Of a DNA stretch of 64,000 nt, positions 33,915 to 43,593 are shown piece by piece. The DNA is taken from NCBI GenBank assembly GCA_017961585.1, contig JAGCWX010000031.1:29260-93259 (forward strand), given 5' to 3'. The notes under the pieces are model-generated. The model was not told the DNA's origin. It did not search any database and worked only from the letters and a program-made list of their open reading frames with translations. This stretch comes from Elusimicrobiaceae bacterium. Its GTDB lineage: Bacteria; Elusimicrobiota; Elusimicrobia; Elusimicrobiales; Elusimicrobiaceae. Within the stretch, counting starts at the first letter, position 1, and each line of letters begins with the position of its first letter. The position numbers were made by a program, and so were the translations under genes.

Positions 33915-34781
33915 CTATAATCCTAAATAGCAATTATGTCCTTGTAGAATGTAAGTAATGGCTTGATTAAACAGGTCATTAGCTTCCATTAAGACAAGGT
34001 CTAAATTCGATAATTTCATCCTTTTTTGCTTTTGAACGAGAGAAGCGATTTTTTGGAATACCTTTTTATTGTTTTTACATCCATTCGCACGCATAATCAT
34101 AGATTTTTTATATTTCTTTCCATCAATAATAAGTGTGCCTGTATAGTGTCTAGACAATAGATTTTTAAATGGAGAGAACTCGCCACTTAGACGATATGCG
34201 GCACAGTGCACCATAGAAACTTTGTTAGGGGCAGATCCTAACCCTAAGTACAAAATTTTTGTATTGGCGAACTGATGTAATTTATAATAAGGCGAATATT
34301 CGTCAAAACCATATTTGCTATGAAATGCATCTTTAAATAATATGGGAGCATGAGGACCAATACCCGCAATAGAAAAGTGAGTACAGGCACTCCTTTCCAC
34401 ACCGACTTGATTTCTAAAAATTTCTGAGAGGACGCCAGCGTTTGATGGAGTGTGCAATATATCAAAATATTCTCGGGATTGGCCATAAGAAGGCATCAGC
34501 AGAGTGCCTTCAGGACCAATAATTTCCTTTATTAAAGCGATTATATCTTCCGGCGTTCCCAGGAAATTATAAAATCTGCGCCAAGAAGCATGCACCATTA
34601 CTATATCTCCTTCCTGCAGGCCAACAGATATAAGGGCTTTTCGAAAATCGGAAAGAGAGTATTTTTTGTCGTACATAAGTTTTTCAATCTTGACACGGTA
34701 TCGGTCAAGGGCATCGGAAATAGTTTCCGCCTGATTTGCGTGTAATAATTTTCTTATAATTAATCGAATATGTTTTTTCAT
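33915..34781 (-). CDS. AAC(3)-family N-acetyltransferase-like protein
   Basis: 288 residues. The Antibiotic_NAT pattern is seen: GDIVMVHASWR near 54, GPEGTLLMPSYG near 90, ERSACTHFSIAGIGPHA near 130 and a late His-containing YLGLGSAPNKVSMVHCAAY. Family members acetylate amino groups of aminosugars with acetyl-CoA. Inside a polysaccharide operon the likely target is a sugar or nucleotide-sugar amine rather than a drug. The start overlaps the polymerase gene end (34778-34781). Confidence 0.83.
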   Translation of the reverse strand: MKKHIRLIIRKLLHANQAETISDALDRYRVKIEKLMYDKKYSLSDFRKALISVGLQEGDIVMVHASWRRFYNFLGTPEDIIALIKEIIGPEGTLLMPSYGQSREYFDILHTPSNAGVLSEIFRNQVGVERSACTHFSIAGIGPHAPILFKDAFHSKYGFDEYSPYYKLHQFANTKILYLGLGSAPNKVSMVHCAAYRLSGEFSPFKNLLSRHYTGTLIIDGKKYKKSMIMRANGCKNNKKVFQKIASLVQKQKRMKLSNLDLVLMEANDLFNQAITYILQGHNCYLGL

Positions 34782-36064
34782 TTTTCTACCGTTCTAGGTA
34801 ATAAATACAAAACAAAGCAAATCGCAAAAATTCCATGAGTAAATAGTGCTGTCATCATGAAAGAACTTACAAAAATAAACGAAACTGTCATTGCTGTTAC
34901 TACATAAATTTTGGGATCAATACCTTTTGCACACGCATTGATTATCTTTAAAAAAACAACTAATGCTAAGGGCATCACAAGCACCCCGATCCATCCTAAA
35001 TTGGTAAAGGCATCGCTAATTAGACCATTATTAGCTCCCATGTCTGAATGACCAAAGTAAGCCGCCCCGATAAGATGATCAATATCCATATATGGGGACT
35101 TCGCTCCAAACCATTTTAAAAATCCTTGCCGGAAATAATCAGGCTCGTAACGTGTAAAAAAATCAAAATAATACCAATTTAATTGATTGGGCAGAAAAAA
35201 CACACGCCGAATGCCGTATCCAAGCAGATAAATTGTTTTAAATACTCCAGTTTCGATACAGGATAAAATTGTAATACCTGAAAATAAAAGAGCAATTTGG
35301 GTGAGATATTTCTTTTTATATACATAGAATAGCACCACAGACAACAGTGTGCTAAAAAAAACAGTTTTAGACCCATTGATGGAGAAGCTTAAGATTTGAA
35401 TAAAAACAATATAAGATGAATAAAGATGCCTTTTCCTTGATAAACCATATAATAACAAGAGAGGATTAATAGCCTTCGAAGCAGTAAACAAATAGCGTAG
35501 TAAAAGTGGCATAGAAAACTCACGAGCCGCATCTCGCATATCATATACGTTGGCTAGAGAAACAGTAAAATGTAATCCTGCATATTTATACGAAACAATA
35601 AAAATAACAATACCCATAATTAGCGCAATAACAAGCATGGCTAAATCATTTATAAAAGTAGTTTTTAACCTTGGCAGTTTTATATTAGGGAAAACATTCA
35701 TAAAAAACAATAAAAAGGCCCAATAGATGACGTTGGAAAAAATAAAAGCGTAGCTAATACCATCATAGAAAGCTACCATAGTTGTAAAAGGAATGAATGA
35801 AAAAAACATTAAAAACAAGATTATAATATCAGAAAATCTATCACTTTTTGTATACTTATGAATAAAGGGAACTATTGCAAAAAAGAAGATCCAGGATAAA
35901 ACATATCGTCCCCAAGAGAACGTATAATTAAATCCTGTATACTGAAATATTGTAGAGATATAATTTACATATAGAAAATCTAGCCCCATTCTGTATACAA
36001 TGGAAAAAAGGGTTAAAAAATTGCCTGAACCGAATCTAATTCTTATACTCTTTTGTTGCATCAT
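34778..36064 (-). CDS. Wzy-like O-antigen/capsule polymerase candidate
   Basis: 428 residues, 10-12 transmembrane helices and a large polar loop at about 270-345 (RRVFFLPNQLNWYYFDFFTR and GAKSPYMDIDHLIGAAYFGH), the general form of Wzy polymerases. Wzy proteins diverge too much for motifs, so the call rests on topology and on place in the operon. Very AT-rich. Confidence 0.72.
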   Translation of the reverse strand: MMQQKSIRIRFGSGNFLTLFSIVYRMGLDFLYVNYISTIFQYTGFNYTFSWGRYVLSWIFFFAIVPFIHKYTKSDRFSDIIILFLMFFSFIPFTTMVAFYDGISYAFIFSNVIYWAFLLFFMNVFPNIKLPRLKTTFINDLAMLVIALIMGIVIFIVSYKYAGLHFTVSLANVYDMRDAAREFSMPLLLRYLFTASKAINPLLLLYGLSRKRHLYSSYIVFIQILSFSINGSKTVFFSTLLSVVLFYVYKKKYLTQIALLFSGITILSCIETGVFKTIYLLGYGIRRVFFLPNQLNWYYFDFFTRYEPDYFRQGFLKWFGAKSPYMDIDHLIGAAYFGHSDMGANNGLISDAFTNLGWIGVLVMPLALVVFLKIINACAKGIDPKIYVVTAMTVSFIFVSSFMMTALFTHGIFAICFVLYLLPRTVEK

Positions 36065-36085
36065 CTACGCCTTATAGCAAGCACA

Positions 36086-37204
36086 TTACATTGACTGATA
36101 TATCCGAATATAGTTGGAACATATTTTTTCCCATCGGAATCCGGATGCAGCGTTCGTACATGTCCGGCTCATTCGCTCATAGTTCTGCACGCAAGAAACA
36201 ATACGCGTTGCAAGACCTTTATAATCATTAGCATTCACATGGTACCCTATAGTTCCATCCCTGAATTGCCTGTCAAAACCCTGCCCCTTGGTATAAATTA
36301 CTGGTAACCCTTGACTCATGGCCTCGACATATACCAATCCAAAAGTTTCTTTAAATGAAGGCATTACAAACAGATCATTTTTACGGTAAACACCTAATAG
36401 TTCTTCTTTTGGCATTGGGGCATGAAGTTTTGCATAGGGCCTTTTTTTTACTGCATCAGCAATATGTTGGCAAAAGGATTTTCCGACAACCGTATAATGC
36501 ACATCCCACCCTTTTTCTTTTAATGCATCTAAAGCTGCACAAGTGGTTAATAAATTTTTATTTCTGTCGATTCCGCCGACGTAGAGGATGTTTAATTTTT
36601 TAGTATTCAATTTATTTGTCGTATCAGTAAAATTTCTATTGATATACGAGTTTTGATGCCAAAAATTATCGATTGCGTTTGGGACGACATACGTCTTTTT
36701 TAATAGTTCTTTCCAAAGGGTTTTAGGTATATACTTTCTAAAAACCTGTTTTTTGTATGCTGGGCTTAAAAAGCAAATGGCCTTGGCAGAACGCAGAATC
36801 TGTATACCGCGTTTCTTTAAATCTGGTCTAAATTTAAAGAAATAATTCACATCTGTGTTACGAATTGTAACTAAAAATGGGATTTTATATTCCTTGTATA
36901 TACGATAGGCACAATTGCCATCGGTAAATAAGGTGTAAGCATGCACAAGGGTGTAATCTTTGGGATTAAAATTCTTTATAAGTGCTTCGTATATCTTTTT
37001 CTGTTTATAAGTAAATAAATACCTAGTCCATCTTGGAAAACACACTGGCATGTGAACATTTTTTCTGGGAGAAACGACAATCTCTTGATGGGCATGAATA
37101 GGGACAAATACATCACATTTTATACCCAATGTTTGCAAAGTATCAATCATTGTCTGATGGAGGGATCTCCCCGCATAATTACAATTTATGTGCAGGACCT
37201 TCAT
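36086..37204 (-). CDS. GT4-type glycosyltransferase
   Basis: 372 residues, GT-B fold. The C-terminal half shows NILYVGGIDRNKNLLTTCAA, then YRKNDLFVMPSFKETFGLVY and VEAMSQGLPVIYT with the E-x7-E nucleotide-sugar motif. The N-terminal half has VNCNYAGRS-like HINCNYAGRSLHQ and VHAYTLFTDGNCAYR. Retaining transfer of a sugar to the lipid-linked repeat unit is expected; the donor is unknown. Confidence 0.9.
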   Translation of the reverse strand: MKVLHINCNYAGRSLHQTMIDTLQTLGIKCDVFVPIHAHQEIVVSPRKNVHMPVCFPRWTRYLFTYKQKKIYEALIKNFNPKDYTLVHAYTLFTDGNCAYRIYKEYKIPFLVTIRNTDVNYFFKFRPDLKKRGIQILRSAKAICFLSPAYKKQVFRKYIPKTLWKELLKKTYVVPNAIDNFWHQNSYINRNFTDTTNKLNTKKLNILYVGGIDRNKNLLTTCAALDALKEKGWDVHYTVVGKSFCQHIADAVKKRPYAKLHAPMPKEELLGVYRKNDLFVMPSFKETFGLVYVEAMSQGLPVIYTKGQGFDRQFRDGTIGYHVNANDYKGLATRIVSCVQNYERMSRTCTNAASGFRWEKICSNYIRIYQSM

Positions 37205-37210
37205 AACGCA

Positions 37211-38539
37211 TTACAATCTCCAGTATCGCACACCAGAAGTTTCTAATTCCTGTACTGAAAAGATCCCCTTAACGTCCAAGAGAACTTTCATTTGAGGCTT
37301 TTTTTCTTCGTTATACAATCTCATCAATTGCTGTAAACTCATTTGTTTGAATTCTTTATGTGCAACCGCAATAATAATACAATCAGCTTTTTGAATATCT
37401 TTTAATGATGCCAACTGTAATCCGTATTCACGCTGTGCATCTATCGGATTCGCCCATGGATCCACTACCGTAGGTGTTATTCCATACTCTTCCAGTCGTT
37501 TGATTATATCAACGACTTTAGTATTTCGTATGTCAGGACAGTTTTCCTTAAATGCTAATCCCAAAATAATGGTTTTAGCCTTTTGAGGAGCCAAACCAGC
37601 CAAAATCATTTGTTTGATGGCGGCATCTGCCACATATCGGCCCATACTATCATTAACAATACGTCCGTTTAAAATAATTTGGCTATGGTAGCCAAGTTTT
37701 TCTGCCTCATGTGTAAAATAGTAAGGGTCCACCCCAATACAATGTCCTCCAACTAACCCAGGGCGAAATCCTAAAGCATTCCATTTTGTATTCATCCCAT
37801 CAACCACTTCATTTGTATCGATATTCATACGATCGAATACCATAGCCAATTCGTTCATAAAAGCGATGTTAATATCTCTTTGGCTATTTTCCACCACTTT
37901 TATCGCCTCTGCTGTCCGCAAATTGGAAACAGGATGAGTTCCAACTTCTATCACGAGGTCATAAATATTCTTAATTTCTTTTAAACTTTCTTTATCTATA
38001 CCGGATACAATCTTGTGTATATTTTCTAGTCGATGTACTTTATCTCCTGGATTAATACGTTCGGGACTATATCCTACTTTAAAATCAATTCCACATTTTA
38101 ATCCCGATTCTTTTTCCAATATTGGGATACATACATCTTCCGTACACCCCGGATATACCGTGCTTTCATACACCACAATGCTTCCTCGTTGCAAATTTCT
38201 CCCAACAATTTCTGATGCACCGATGACTGGTGTTAAATCCGGTGTATGATCCATATTAACAGGAGTTGGAACGGCAACTATACAGAAACGAGCATCCCGC
38301 AGGTCTCTCTCATTAGAAGTAAATTTTACAGCAGATTTTTTAATATTTTCGTCACCGACCTCTTTTGTTGGATCAATGCCAGATTTATACAAGTCGATTT
38401 TTGTCTTACTAATATCAAAACCTACTACTTGAATCCTTTTTTTGGCAAAAGCAACGGCTATAGGCATGCCCACATATCCTAGGCCAACTACAGCTAATGA
38501 ACTTTGTTTTTTTACTAAATCCTCGTATATGGATTTCAT
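37211..38539 (-). CDS. WbpO/TviB-type UDP-N-acetylhexosamine 6-dehydrogenase
   Basis: 442 residues. LAVVGLGYVGMPIAVAFAKK (dinucleotide fold), AVPTPVNMDHTPDL, ESTVYPGCTEDV, GYSPERINPGDK and the catalytic Cys in LVGGHCIGVDPYYFTH (~265). These features mark the branch that oxidises UDP-GalNAc or UDP-GlcNAc to the uronic acid, different from the Ugd at the end of this operon. The stop lies seven bases before the GT4 gene. Confidence 0.9.
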   Translation of the reverse strand: MKSIYEDLVKKQSSLAVVGLGYVGMPIAVAFAKKRIQVVGFDISKTKIDLYKSGIDPTKEVGDENIKKSAVKFTSNERDLRDARFCIVAVPTPVNMDHTPDLTPVIGASEIVGRNLQRGSIVVYESTVYPGCTEDVCIPILEKESGLKCGIDFKVGYSPERINPGDKVHRLENIHKIVSGIDKESLKEIKNIYDLVIEVGTHPVSNLRTAEAIKVVENSQRDINIAFMNELAMVFDRMNIDTNEVVDGMNTKWNALGFRPGLVGGHCIGVDPYYFTHEAEKLGYHSQIILNGRIVNDSMGRYVADAAIKQMILAGLAPQKAKTIILGLAFKENCPDIRNTKVVDIIKRLEEYGITPTVVDPWANPIDAQREYGLQLASLKDIQKADCIIIAVAHKEFKQMSLQQLMRLYNEEKKPQMKVLLDVKGIFSVQELETSGVRYWRL

Positions 38540-39561
38540 TGTAATTTCTCCTTAAATAACAGGTTCCTTACTAGTTTTCGAAATCTAATTTTTTGAGTTT
38601 CTATTATCCGTGCTATCCGTTTGGGGGCAGTCTTTCTTTTTATTTTCAACAAAAGACATAACGAAGCAATTTTCGGATGCTTTGGCTCGCTAGAAAGAAT
38701 TATATCTTTCGTTGGATGTTGAAAATTTAGAAAGGAATTGCGTGTAATCAAAAATTGATCCATCTCTCCGGATAAGCATTGTTTCATCTGCCTTTTTTGC
38801 AAATGTATATACGAGACTTCTGTTTTGGTAATCATATTTTCCCAATAGGAATATTTATAAATTTTTCCATGTTCAAAAGTGAAGATAAAGTGCCCAAACT
38901 CTTGGGATATTGTTGGATAATTTCTATGATTTAGTACAAAACCTGCATCAATAGGTGATATTTCGGCCACAGATTTTTCGTACGGAAAAATCGATAAATT
39001 ATTTTTAGCGAATATAGCATTGATCCCATAAGATGGAATTTCGTCAAAAGCAAAGTTAATAGGGGAAGATAATATTTCCTTAAAAGTTAGTGGATGTGGC
39101 GATGATAATTTAAATGCTTCTCTAATACTGGGAATATTTTTATAAAGGCACAAATGCCCCAAATGAGATATTTTATCATAGTCCTTATTAGGGAGGAATT
39201 TTTCTATATTTCCAAAAATCAAATCCATATCACAATGTCCCCAATATTTTGCATCATTGAGATATTCTTGAAATAAATACCCGAAGCAAGGTTTATAGTC
39301 ACATAATTTGTATGGAGTATCCAAAGAAATCGGGAAGTTTAATTTCTTCTGAATTATCTCTTTTATTTTGGTAAATTCCATTTGATGTAGAAGTACATTT
39401 TCTGGCAAATCGCCATTATACTGACAATCAGTAAAAACAATGAATAAAAATTTTTTATTGTTTGAACATGAACGAGCCCATAATTCAAAATAATTTGGTA
39501 ACTTGCCAAAGTAAGGTGAAAATATTACATAGGGATATTGTTTAGCAGTATTTAACATCAT
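38536..39561 (-). CDS. DUF6625-like glycosyltransferase-fold protein
   Basis: About 341 residues from the ATG at 39561 (AGAGG box just upstream, after the preceding stop); a longer frame reaches 39600. Segments YPYVIFSPYFGKLPNYFELW, YKLCDYKPCFGYLFQEYL and the DxD-like WGHCDMDLIFGNIEKFL look like the DUF6625 family of capsule-locus proteins, which I believe are GT-A-like transferases. The family call is from memory. The start overlaps the end of the previous gene only in the longer version. Confidence 0.7.
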   Translation of the reverse strand: MMLNTAKQYPYVIFSPYFGKLPNYFELWARSCSNNKKFLFIVFTDCQYNGDLPENVLLHQMEFTKIKEIIQKKLNFPISLDTPYKLCDYKPCFGYLFQEYLNDAKYWGHCDMDLIFGNIEKFLPNKDYDKISHLGHLCLYKNIPSIREAFKLSSPHPLTFKEILSSPINFAFDEIPSYGINAIFAKNNLSIFPYEKSVAEISPIDAGFVLNHRNYPTISQEFGHFIFTFEHGKIYKYSYWENMITKTEVSYIHLQKRQMKQCLSGEMDQFLITRNSFLNFQHPTKDIILSSEPKHPKIASLCLLLKIKRKTAPKRIARIIETQKIRFRKLVRNLLFKEKLQ

Positions 39562-39568
39562 ATACCTC

Positions 39569-40384
39569 TTATTCATAATCCAACACGGAATCTTCAACAT
39601 CTCTTTTGGGTTGCATTAAATCGACTTTTTTAATCCCAATTTTTGTCCCTTTCACAAAACCCCAACAAAAGATATACCAAGCTGTTTTAACAAGTCCCAG
39701 TTTTTCAATGTTGTGATACAAGTGCCAATGATACGGCAATAATTTAAGTTTGTTACGGCTAACAGATTGAGAACGAATTCTATATTTTCCCAATACATCC
39801 GGCATTCCATAACAAGCATTCGTCTTGTGTAATGTTTGTAGCCACAAAGCGAAATCATTGCGTTTTTTAATACTTGGAACCTGTTGATCGCCAATAACGC
39901 GACGGTCGTACATAACCGTCAAATTCCCCACAGGGCAAGAAAGCCGAAGCATTTTGTCATAGTTTGTTTTTTGAGGAGGAATTAATGCTACTCCTCTTGA
40001 TCTACCGTCTTCGCTCATTAACTCATACCCTGTAGCCGAAAAAGCCACTTTGTTCTGCTTCATAAAGTCAATTTGTAGAGAAAGTTTATTAGGGATCCAT
40101 AAATCGTCACTATCCAAGAAAGCTACATAATCGCCTTTGGCTTGTTTAAGGGCCTCAGAACGGGCCACGGCGGGGCCGCTGTTCTTTTCAAGGCAGGTGT
40201 AATGGATATTGGGGTATTTGGCTAAATACGGGGCCAAAACGGTCTTTGTATTGTCCGTACTGCAGTCATCCACAATAAGGAGTTCCCAGTTCTTGTGATG
40301 TTGTGCTAATACGGATTTAATCGATTCCCCAATGAAATTAGCGCAGTTATAAGTTGGCATTACGATACTGACGAGTTCTTCCAT
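39569..40384 (-). CDS. GT2-family glycosyltransferase
   Basis: 271 residues. Classic GT-A start VSIVMPTYNCANFIGESIKS, IVDDCSTDNT, GPAVARSEAL and the metal-binding AFLDSDDLW, then RNDFALWLQ. Very close to WbbD/WfaP-like repeat-unit transferases in layout; the sugar cannot be told. Higher GC in its 5' half than the genes downstream. Confidence 0.92.
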   Translation of the reverse strand: MEELVSIVMPTYNCANFIGESIKSVLAQHHKNWELLIVDDCSTDNTKTVLAPYLAKYPNIHYTCLEKNSGPAVARSEALKQAKGDYVAFLDSDDLWIPNKLSLQIDFMKQNKVAFSATGYELMSEDGRSRGVALIPPQKTNYDKMLRLSCPVGNLTVMYDRRVIGDQQVPSIKKRNDFALWLQTLHKTNACYGMPDVLGKYRIRSQSVSRNKLKLLPYHWHLYHNIEKLGLVKTAWYIFCWGFVKGTKIGIKKVDLMQPKRDVEDSVLDYE

Positions 40385-40394
40385 AAAATGCTCC

Positions 40395-41216
40395 CTAATT
40401 GTAAATCCATTTCTTCCGAATACGCAGGCAGTTGGGTATCAAGAAATACTTGATAAAACGCCCAATAACTATGCGGTAATATGTAAAAGTTCCCATTAGT
40501 TTTAATTGGCGCATTGTTGAGCATAAATCTCTATCAGCTAGGAAAAGGTATAATGCGCGTCCCCATGTTAAATCCGGGTTGGCGGGCATAGATACTAATA
40601 CATCCGGCAAATTAGCCCCCTTATACCCTTTGCCTAAGACACGAACCCACAAGTAATAGTCGTCTAAAAACATTGGGTATGATTCATAGTTTCCTGCGTC
40701 AAGGACAGCACTCTTTTTGAACATAACTGTTCCATGTTGGAAAGGACATTGTGTTTTCAAAAACCGTCTAATTTTGTTATCCGTTTGAGGAACAGGATGA
40801 ACATTTATGGGTTTTAAAGAATTGGCATCTATTTCTCGGAAACAGGAGCCCAATACAGCGACGTCGGGGCTAGCATTAAAATAAGCTAATTGCTTCTCAA
40901 AGCGGTTCGGCAGAGCGACTGCTTCCAGGTCTTGTAGAACAACCAACTCATGAGAACATTTAGGAAGAAACATCTTAAGGGTAGTTCCTCGACCATATGG
41001 AACAGGATGAGAGAAAACCTGTATATGGGCTTTCTTTTGGAACTCCGCAATTATAGCTTTAATTTCGTCGATAATATTACCTGTTGTCGCAATTACAATT
41101 TCATCGGGACAAACCGTATTGGACAGTACGCTATCTAGCGAGCGTTTAAGCCAAGCAGGATTGCTCTTTTCATTTACGTACATCAGTACAGAAAAAAGAG
41201 GAAACTTCCGGGTCAT
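40395..41216 (-). CDS. GT2-like glycosyltransferase
   Basis: 273 residues. FPLFSVLMYVNEKSNPAWLK, SLDSVLSNTVCPDEIVIATT, VVLQDLEAVALPNRFEKQL (DxE in place of DxD) and a late MFLDDYYLWVRVLGKG. These place it among the GT2 enzymes of the WaaV/Amylovoran type. The start overlaps the epimerase gene end by four bases (ATGA). Confidence 0.88.
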   Translation of the reverse strand: MTRKFPLFSVLMYVNEKSNPAWLKRSLDSVLSNTVCPDEIVIATTGNIIDEIKAIIAEFQKKAHIQVFSHPVPYGRGTTLKMFLPKCSHELVVLQDLEAVALPNRFEKQLAYFNASPDVAVLGSCFREIDANSLKPINVHPVPQTDNKIRRFLKTQCPFQHGTVMFKKSAVLDAGNYESYPMFLDDYYLWVRVLGKGYKGANLPDVLVSMPANPDLTWGRALYLFLADRDLCSTMRQLKLMGTFTYYRIVIGRFIKYFLIPNCLRIRKKWIYN

Positions 41217-42205
41217 TTCATTTGCTCCTGGCTGGGGCCTATAGACTCTTGTAAATCATAAATCTGATAATTTAGTCCGTTATAATGACTCAGTTCTTGC
41301 GCATAGCAACAATTGCCAAATGCCTTATTGACTAACATGCGGATTTTGCCGGGCACCCAAGAGGCCAGTTTAACACAAGGGTTCAAAATGGATAAAAGAC
41401 GGATATTTTTCCCCTCTGCCTTCCCTAACAGTTTGACCATGTCAGCGGTTCGCGTATATTGCGGGTTCTGCGGAAAATAAATGCCATTTTCACCGGATAA
41501 AATCAATTGGCAGACAAACTCACACAAATTGTCTATATAAATCATGGAACGTTCATTATGTACATTTGGAAACACAGGTAACTTATGAGCTAATTTTTGC
41601 AGAAGGGGATAGTTCCCTTTGCAACCCTGCCCATATACCATCGGCGGGCGCAGTACGGCCACATGGAAAGCGTCATCTTCCATCGCTCGCACGGCTCTGT
41701 CGGCTTGCCATTTAGAATCTCCGTAAAAAGTGGCAGGGGCAGGCAGAGTAAAACGTGTAATTCTATGAAATTTACCATAGGGGGCAGAAACGCCGTAAAT
41801 ACTCATAGATGACATAAAAATAAATTGCTTTACCTTTTTCTGTTTGGCATACCGAGCGGTTTCAAAAGCTAAATCTGTGTTTATTTGATAGTATTGATCT
41901 TTTATGTCCATTTGTTTGGCCGCAATTTCCAAATGCGCAAGTCCCGCGACGTGAAAAACACTTTCATACTGACTAAAATCATGATTTTTCCATGCCGGCG
42001 TACGCATATCCAATACATCAAAGGCAATATTTGGATAATGCGTCTTTGCGTAACGTATTAAACTATTACCGATAAAACTATCTTTCCCAGTAATCAGCAC
42101 GCGTTTTGAAGCCTTTAAATCAATAGAAAATGTTTTATCGCACCCCCAAACAAGAGTCGGCTCATTAGCGGGTACACCAGAGCGCAATTCAAACTCTTGT
42201 GTCAT
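41213..42205 (-). CDS. NAD-dependent nucleotide-sugar epimerase/dehydratase
   Basis: 330 residues. Extended SDR: VLITGKDSFIGNSL (~35-48), HVAGLAH, FMSSMSIYG and the catalytic Y-x3-K in FYGDSKWQAD, RPPMVYGQG, NERSMIYIDNL. A 30-residue N-terminal extension precedes the fold. Family members in this position (with an initiating sugar transferase) often make a 4-keto or 4-epi sugar. Overlaps both neighbours by four bases. Confidence 0.88.
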   Translation of the reverse strand: MTQEFELRSGVPANEPTLVWGCDKTFSIDLKASKRVLITGKDSFIGNSLIRYAKTHYPNIAFDVLDMRTPAWKNHDFSQYESVFHVAGLAHLEIAAKQMDIKDQYYQINTDLAFETARYAKQKKVKQFIFMSSMSIYGVSAPYGKFHRITRFTLPAPATFYGDSKWQADRAVRAMEDDAFHVAVLRPPMVYGQGCKGNYPLLQKLAHKLPVFPNVHNERSMIYIDNLCEFVCQLILSGENGIYFPQNPQYTRTADMVKLLGKAEGKNIRLLSILNPCVKLASWVPGKIRMLVNKAFGNCCYAQELSHYNGLNYQIYDLQESIGPSQEQMK

Positions 42206-43014
42206 TTAAATTGCTCCTGTTTATGTAATTCTCCGGTACCGCCTTCCACAACGCCTTCGTGCTTTAAGACGGACAATACCGTGTCCCAAAAGCATTTGCA
42301 GTCAAACCAGAACGATTGCCGGGCAACATACTCTCCGTCAAATTTGGCTTTTACGGGGATTTCCAATTCATCCCGTCCGTTGATTTGTGCCCAACCCGTC
42401 AATCCGGGCATTACGTCATTAGCGGCATATTGTTCGCGCTGGGCCACTAGATCTGCCTGATTCCACAAGGCCGGACGTGGACCGATAACGCTCATTTTTC
42501 CTCGGAATATATCCCAAATTTGCGGCAACTCATCTAAACTCGTCTTACGTAAAAACTTTCCTACCCGCGTAATATATTGGTCCGGGTTGGAGAGTTGGTG
42601 TGTAGGCACATCATGCGGGGTGGACATCTTCATAGAGCGGAATTTGTGCAGTAAAAAGAAAGTTTTTTCTTTGCCCACGCGTTTTTGCTTAAAGAAAATC
42701 GGCCCGGGGTCATCCACCAAAATAGCCACTACAATTACCAAAAATACAGGGCTCAACAGTAAAATTCCCACAAAGGATAAACCCATATCTAACAAGGGTT
42801 TCACATGCGCCGCATAAAACGAGGGCTCGTAATCAGGTTTAACAGGCATATTGCGGGCGGCTTGGGCCATAGCCGGGTCCAACAAAGAGTCAATGTATTG
42901 CGGGAACAAATACGGGTTTTGGTCATTTACATCCACAGGGTCTTTTTTGATAAAGGCCACTCCTTTTAACAATATAAACAGGCAAATCAACGTAATAAAT
43001 GTAGCAGTGATCAT
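42202..43014 (-). CDS. Initiating sugar transferase (PF02397, WcaJ/PglC type)
   Basis: 270 residues. A single N-terminal helix, then a membrane re-entrant helix (~75-98) and the catalytic part: KQKRVGKEKTFFLLHKFRSM, TRVGKFLRKTSLDELPQIWD, and GKMSVIGPRPAL, MPGLTGWAQINGRD. It links the first sugar phosphate to undecaprenyl phosphate and starts the repeat unit. Monotopic short form without the WbaP N-terminal domains. Confidence 0.94.
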   Translation of the reverse strand: MITATFITLICLFILLKGVAFIKKDPVDVNDQNPYLFPQYIDSLLDPAMAQAARNMPVKPDYEPSFYAAHVKPLLDMGLSFVGILLLSPVFLVIVVAILVDDPGPIFFKQKRVGKEKTFFLLHKFRSMKMSTPHDVPTHQLSNPDQYITRVGKFLRKTSLDELPQIWDIFRGKMSVIGPRPALWNQADLVAQREQYAANDVMPGLTGWAQINGRDELEIPVKAKFDGEYVARQSFWFDCKCFWDTVLSVLKHEGVVEGGTGELHKQEQFK

Positions 43015-43547
43015 TTTTCTATGACCTCCTGCGGCTTAAAGTTGCTTTGAGGGGAGATATGCGCCCCGTTACGCACAATAGCCCCCATAGGGATATGGCT
43101 AAAGGCCCCAATGTGGCAATTGTGGTCTATAAGACAGCCGATATTAAGCAAACATCCTTCTTTTACAATAACCTCGTGGCTGATAACGACATTTTCACGC
43201 ACAATCGTTCCGGGAGCCACTTGTGCCATACAACTAACCACGGCAGACGGGTGGATAATAACGGGCAGTTGGAACCCGAGTTCTTTAATTTTGGCGGTAT
43301 AGAACGCACGCAAAGAGTTACTGCCAAAAGCGGCAACACAATGCGTAAAATTGGTTGTATATTGGTTTAAGTGCTCAAGAGCATCCAAGGTAATACCCGG
43401 AACAATCCTGTCATCCAAAAAGGCATATCTCGCAAAATTACCGCTAATTTTGGCAATTTCGGCCACAGCTTGGCCAAGCCCGCCCGCTCCTAAAATGAGC
43501 AGGGAATTTTGTGGTATGGGATCGTTTTCCAACTCAATGTTACTCAT
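43011..43547 (-). CDS. PglD/NeuD-like sugar O- or N-acyltransferase
   Basis: 178 residues. N-terminal Rossmann-like piece (LLILGAGGLGQAVAEIA) and a C-terminal left-handed beta-helix with hexapeptide repeats (VVSCMAQVAPGTIVRENVVI, GCLIDHNCHIGAFSHIPMGA). It is shorter than PglD (~195-215). It probably acetylates an amino-sugar precursor. Its stop overlaps the sugar transferase start. Confidence 0.85.
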   Translation of the reverse strand: MSNIELENDPIPQNSLLILGAGGLGQAVAEIAKISGNFARYAFLDDRIVPGITLDALEHLNQYTTNFTHCVAAFGSNSLRAFYTAKIKELGFQLPVIIHPSAVVSCMAQVAPGTIVRENVVISHEVIVKEGCLLNIGCLIDHNCHIGAFSHIPMGAIVRNGAHISPQSNFKPQEVIEK

Positions 43548-43593
43548 CTATGTCCTCTATTTCTAATCCACGTAAGCGGGGCTGCCCTACATT

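Noticed and set aside
33915..34781. Aminoglycoside resistance gene
   Set aside because: The AAC(3)-like protein sits inside a polysaccharide operon and overlaps its neighbours, so a sugar substrate is more likely than a drug.
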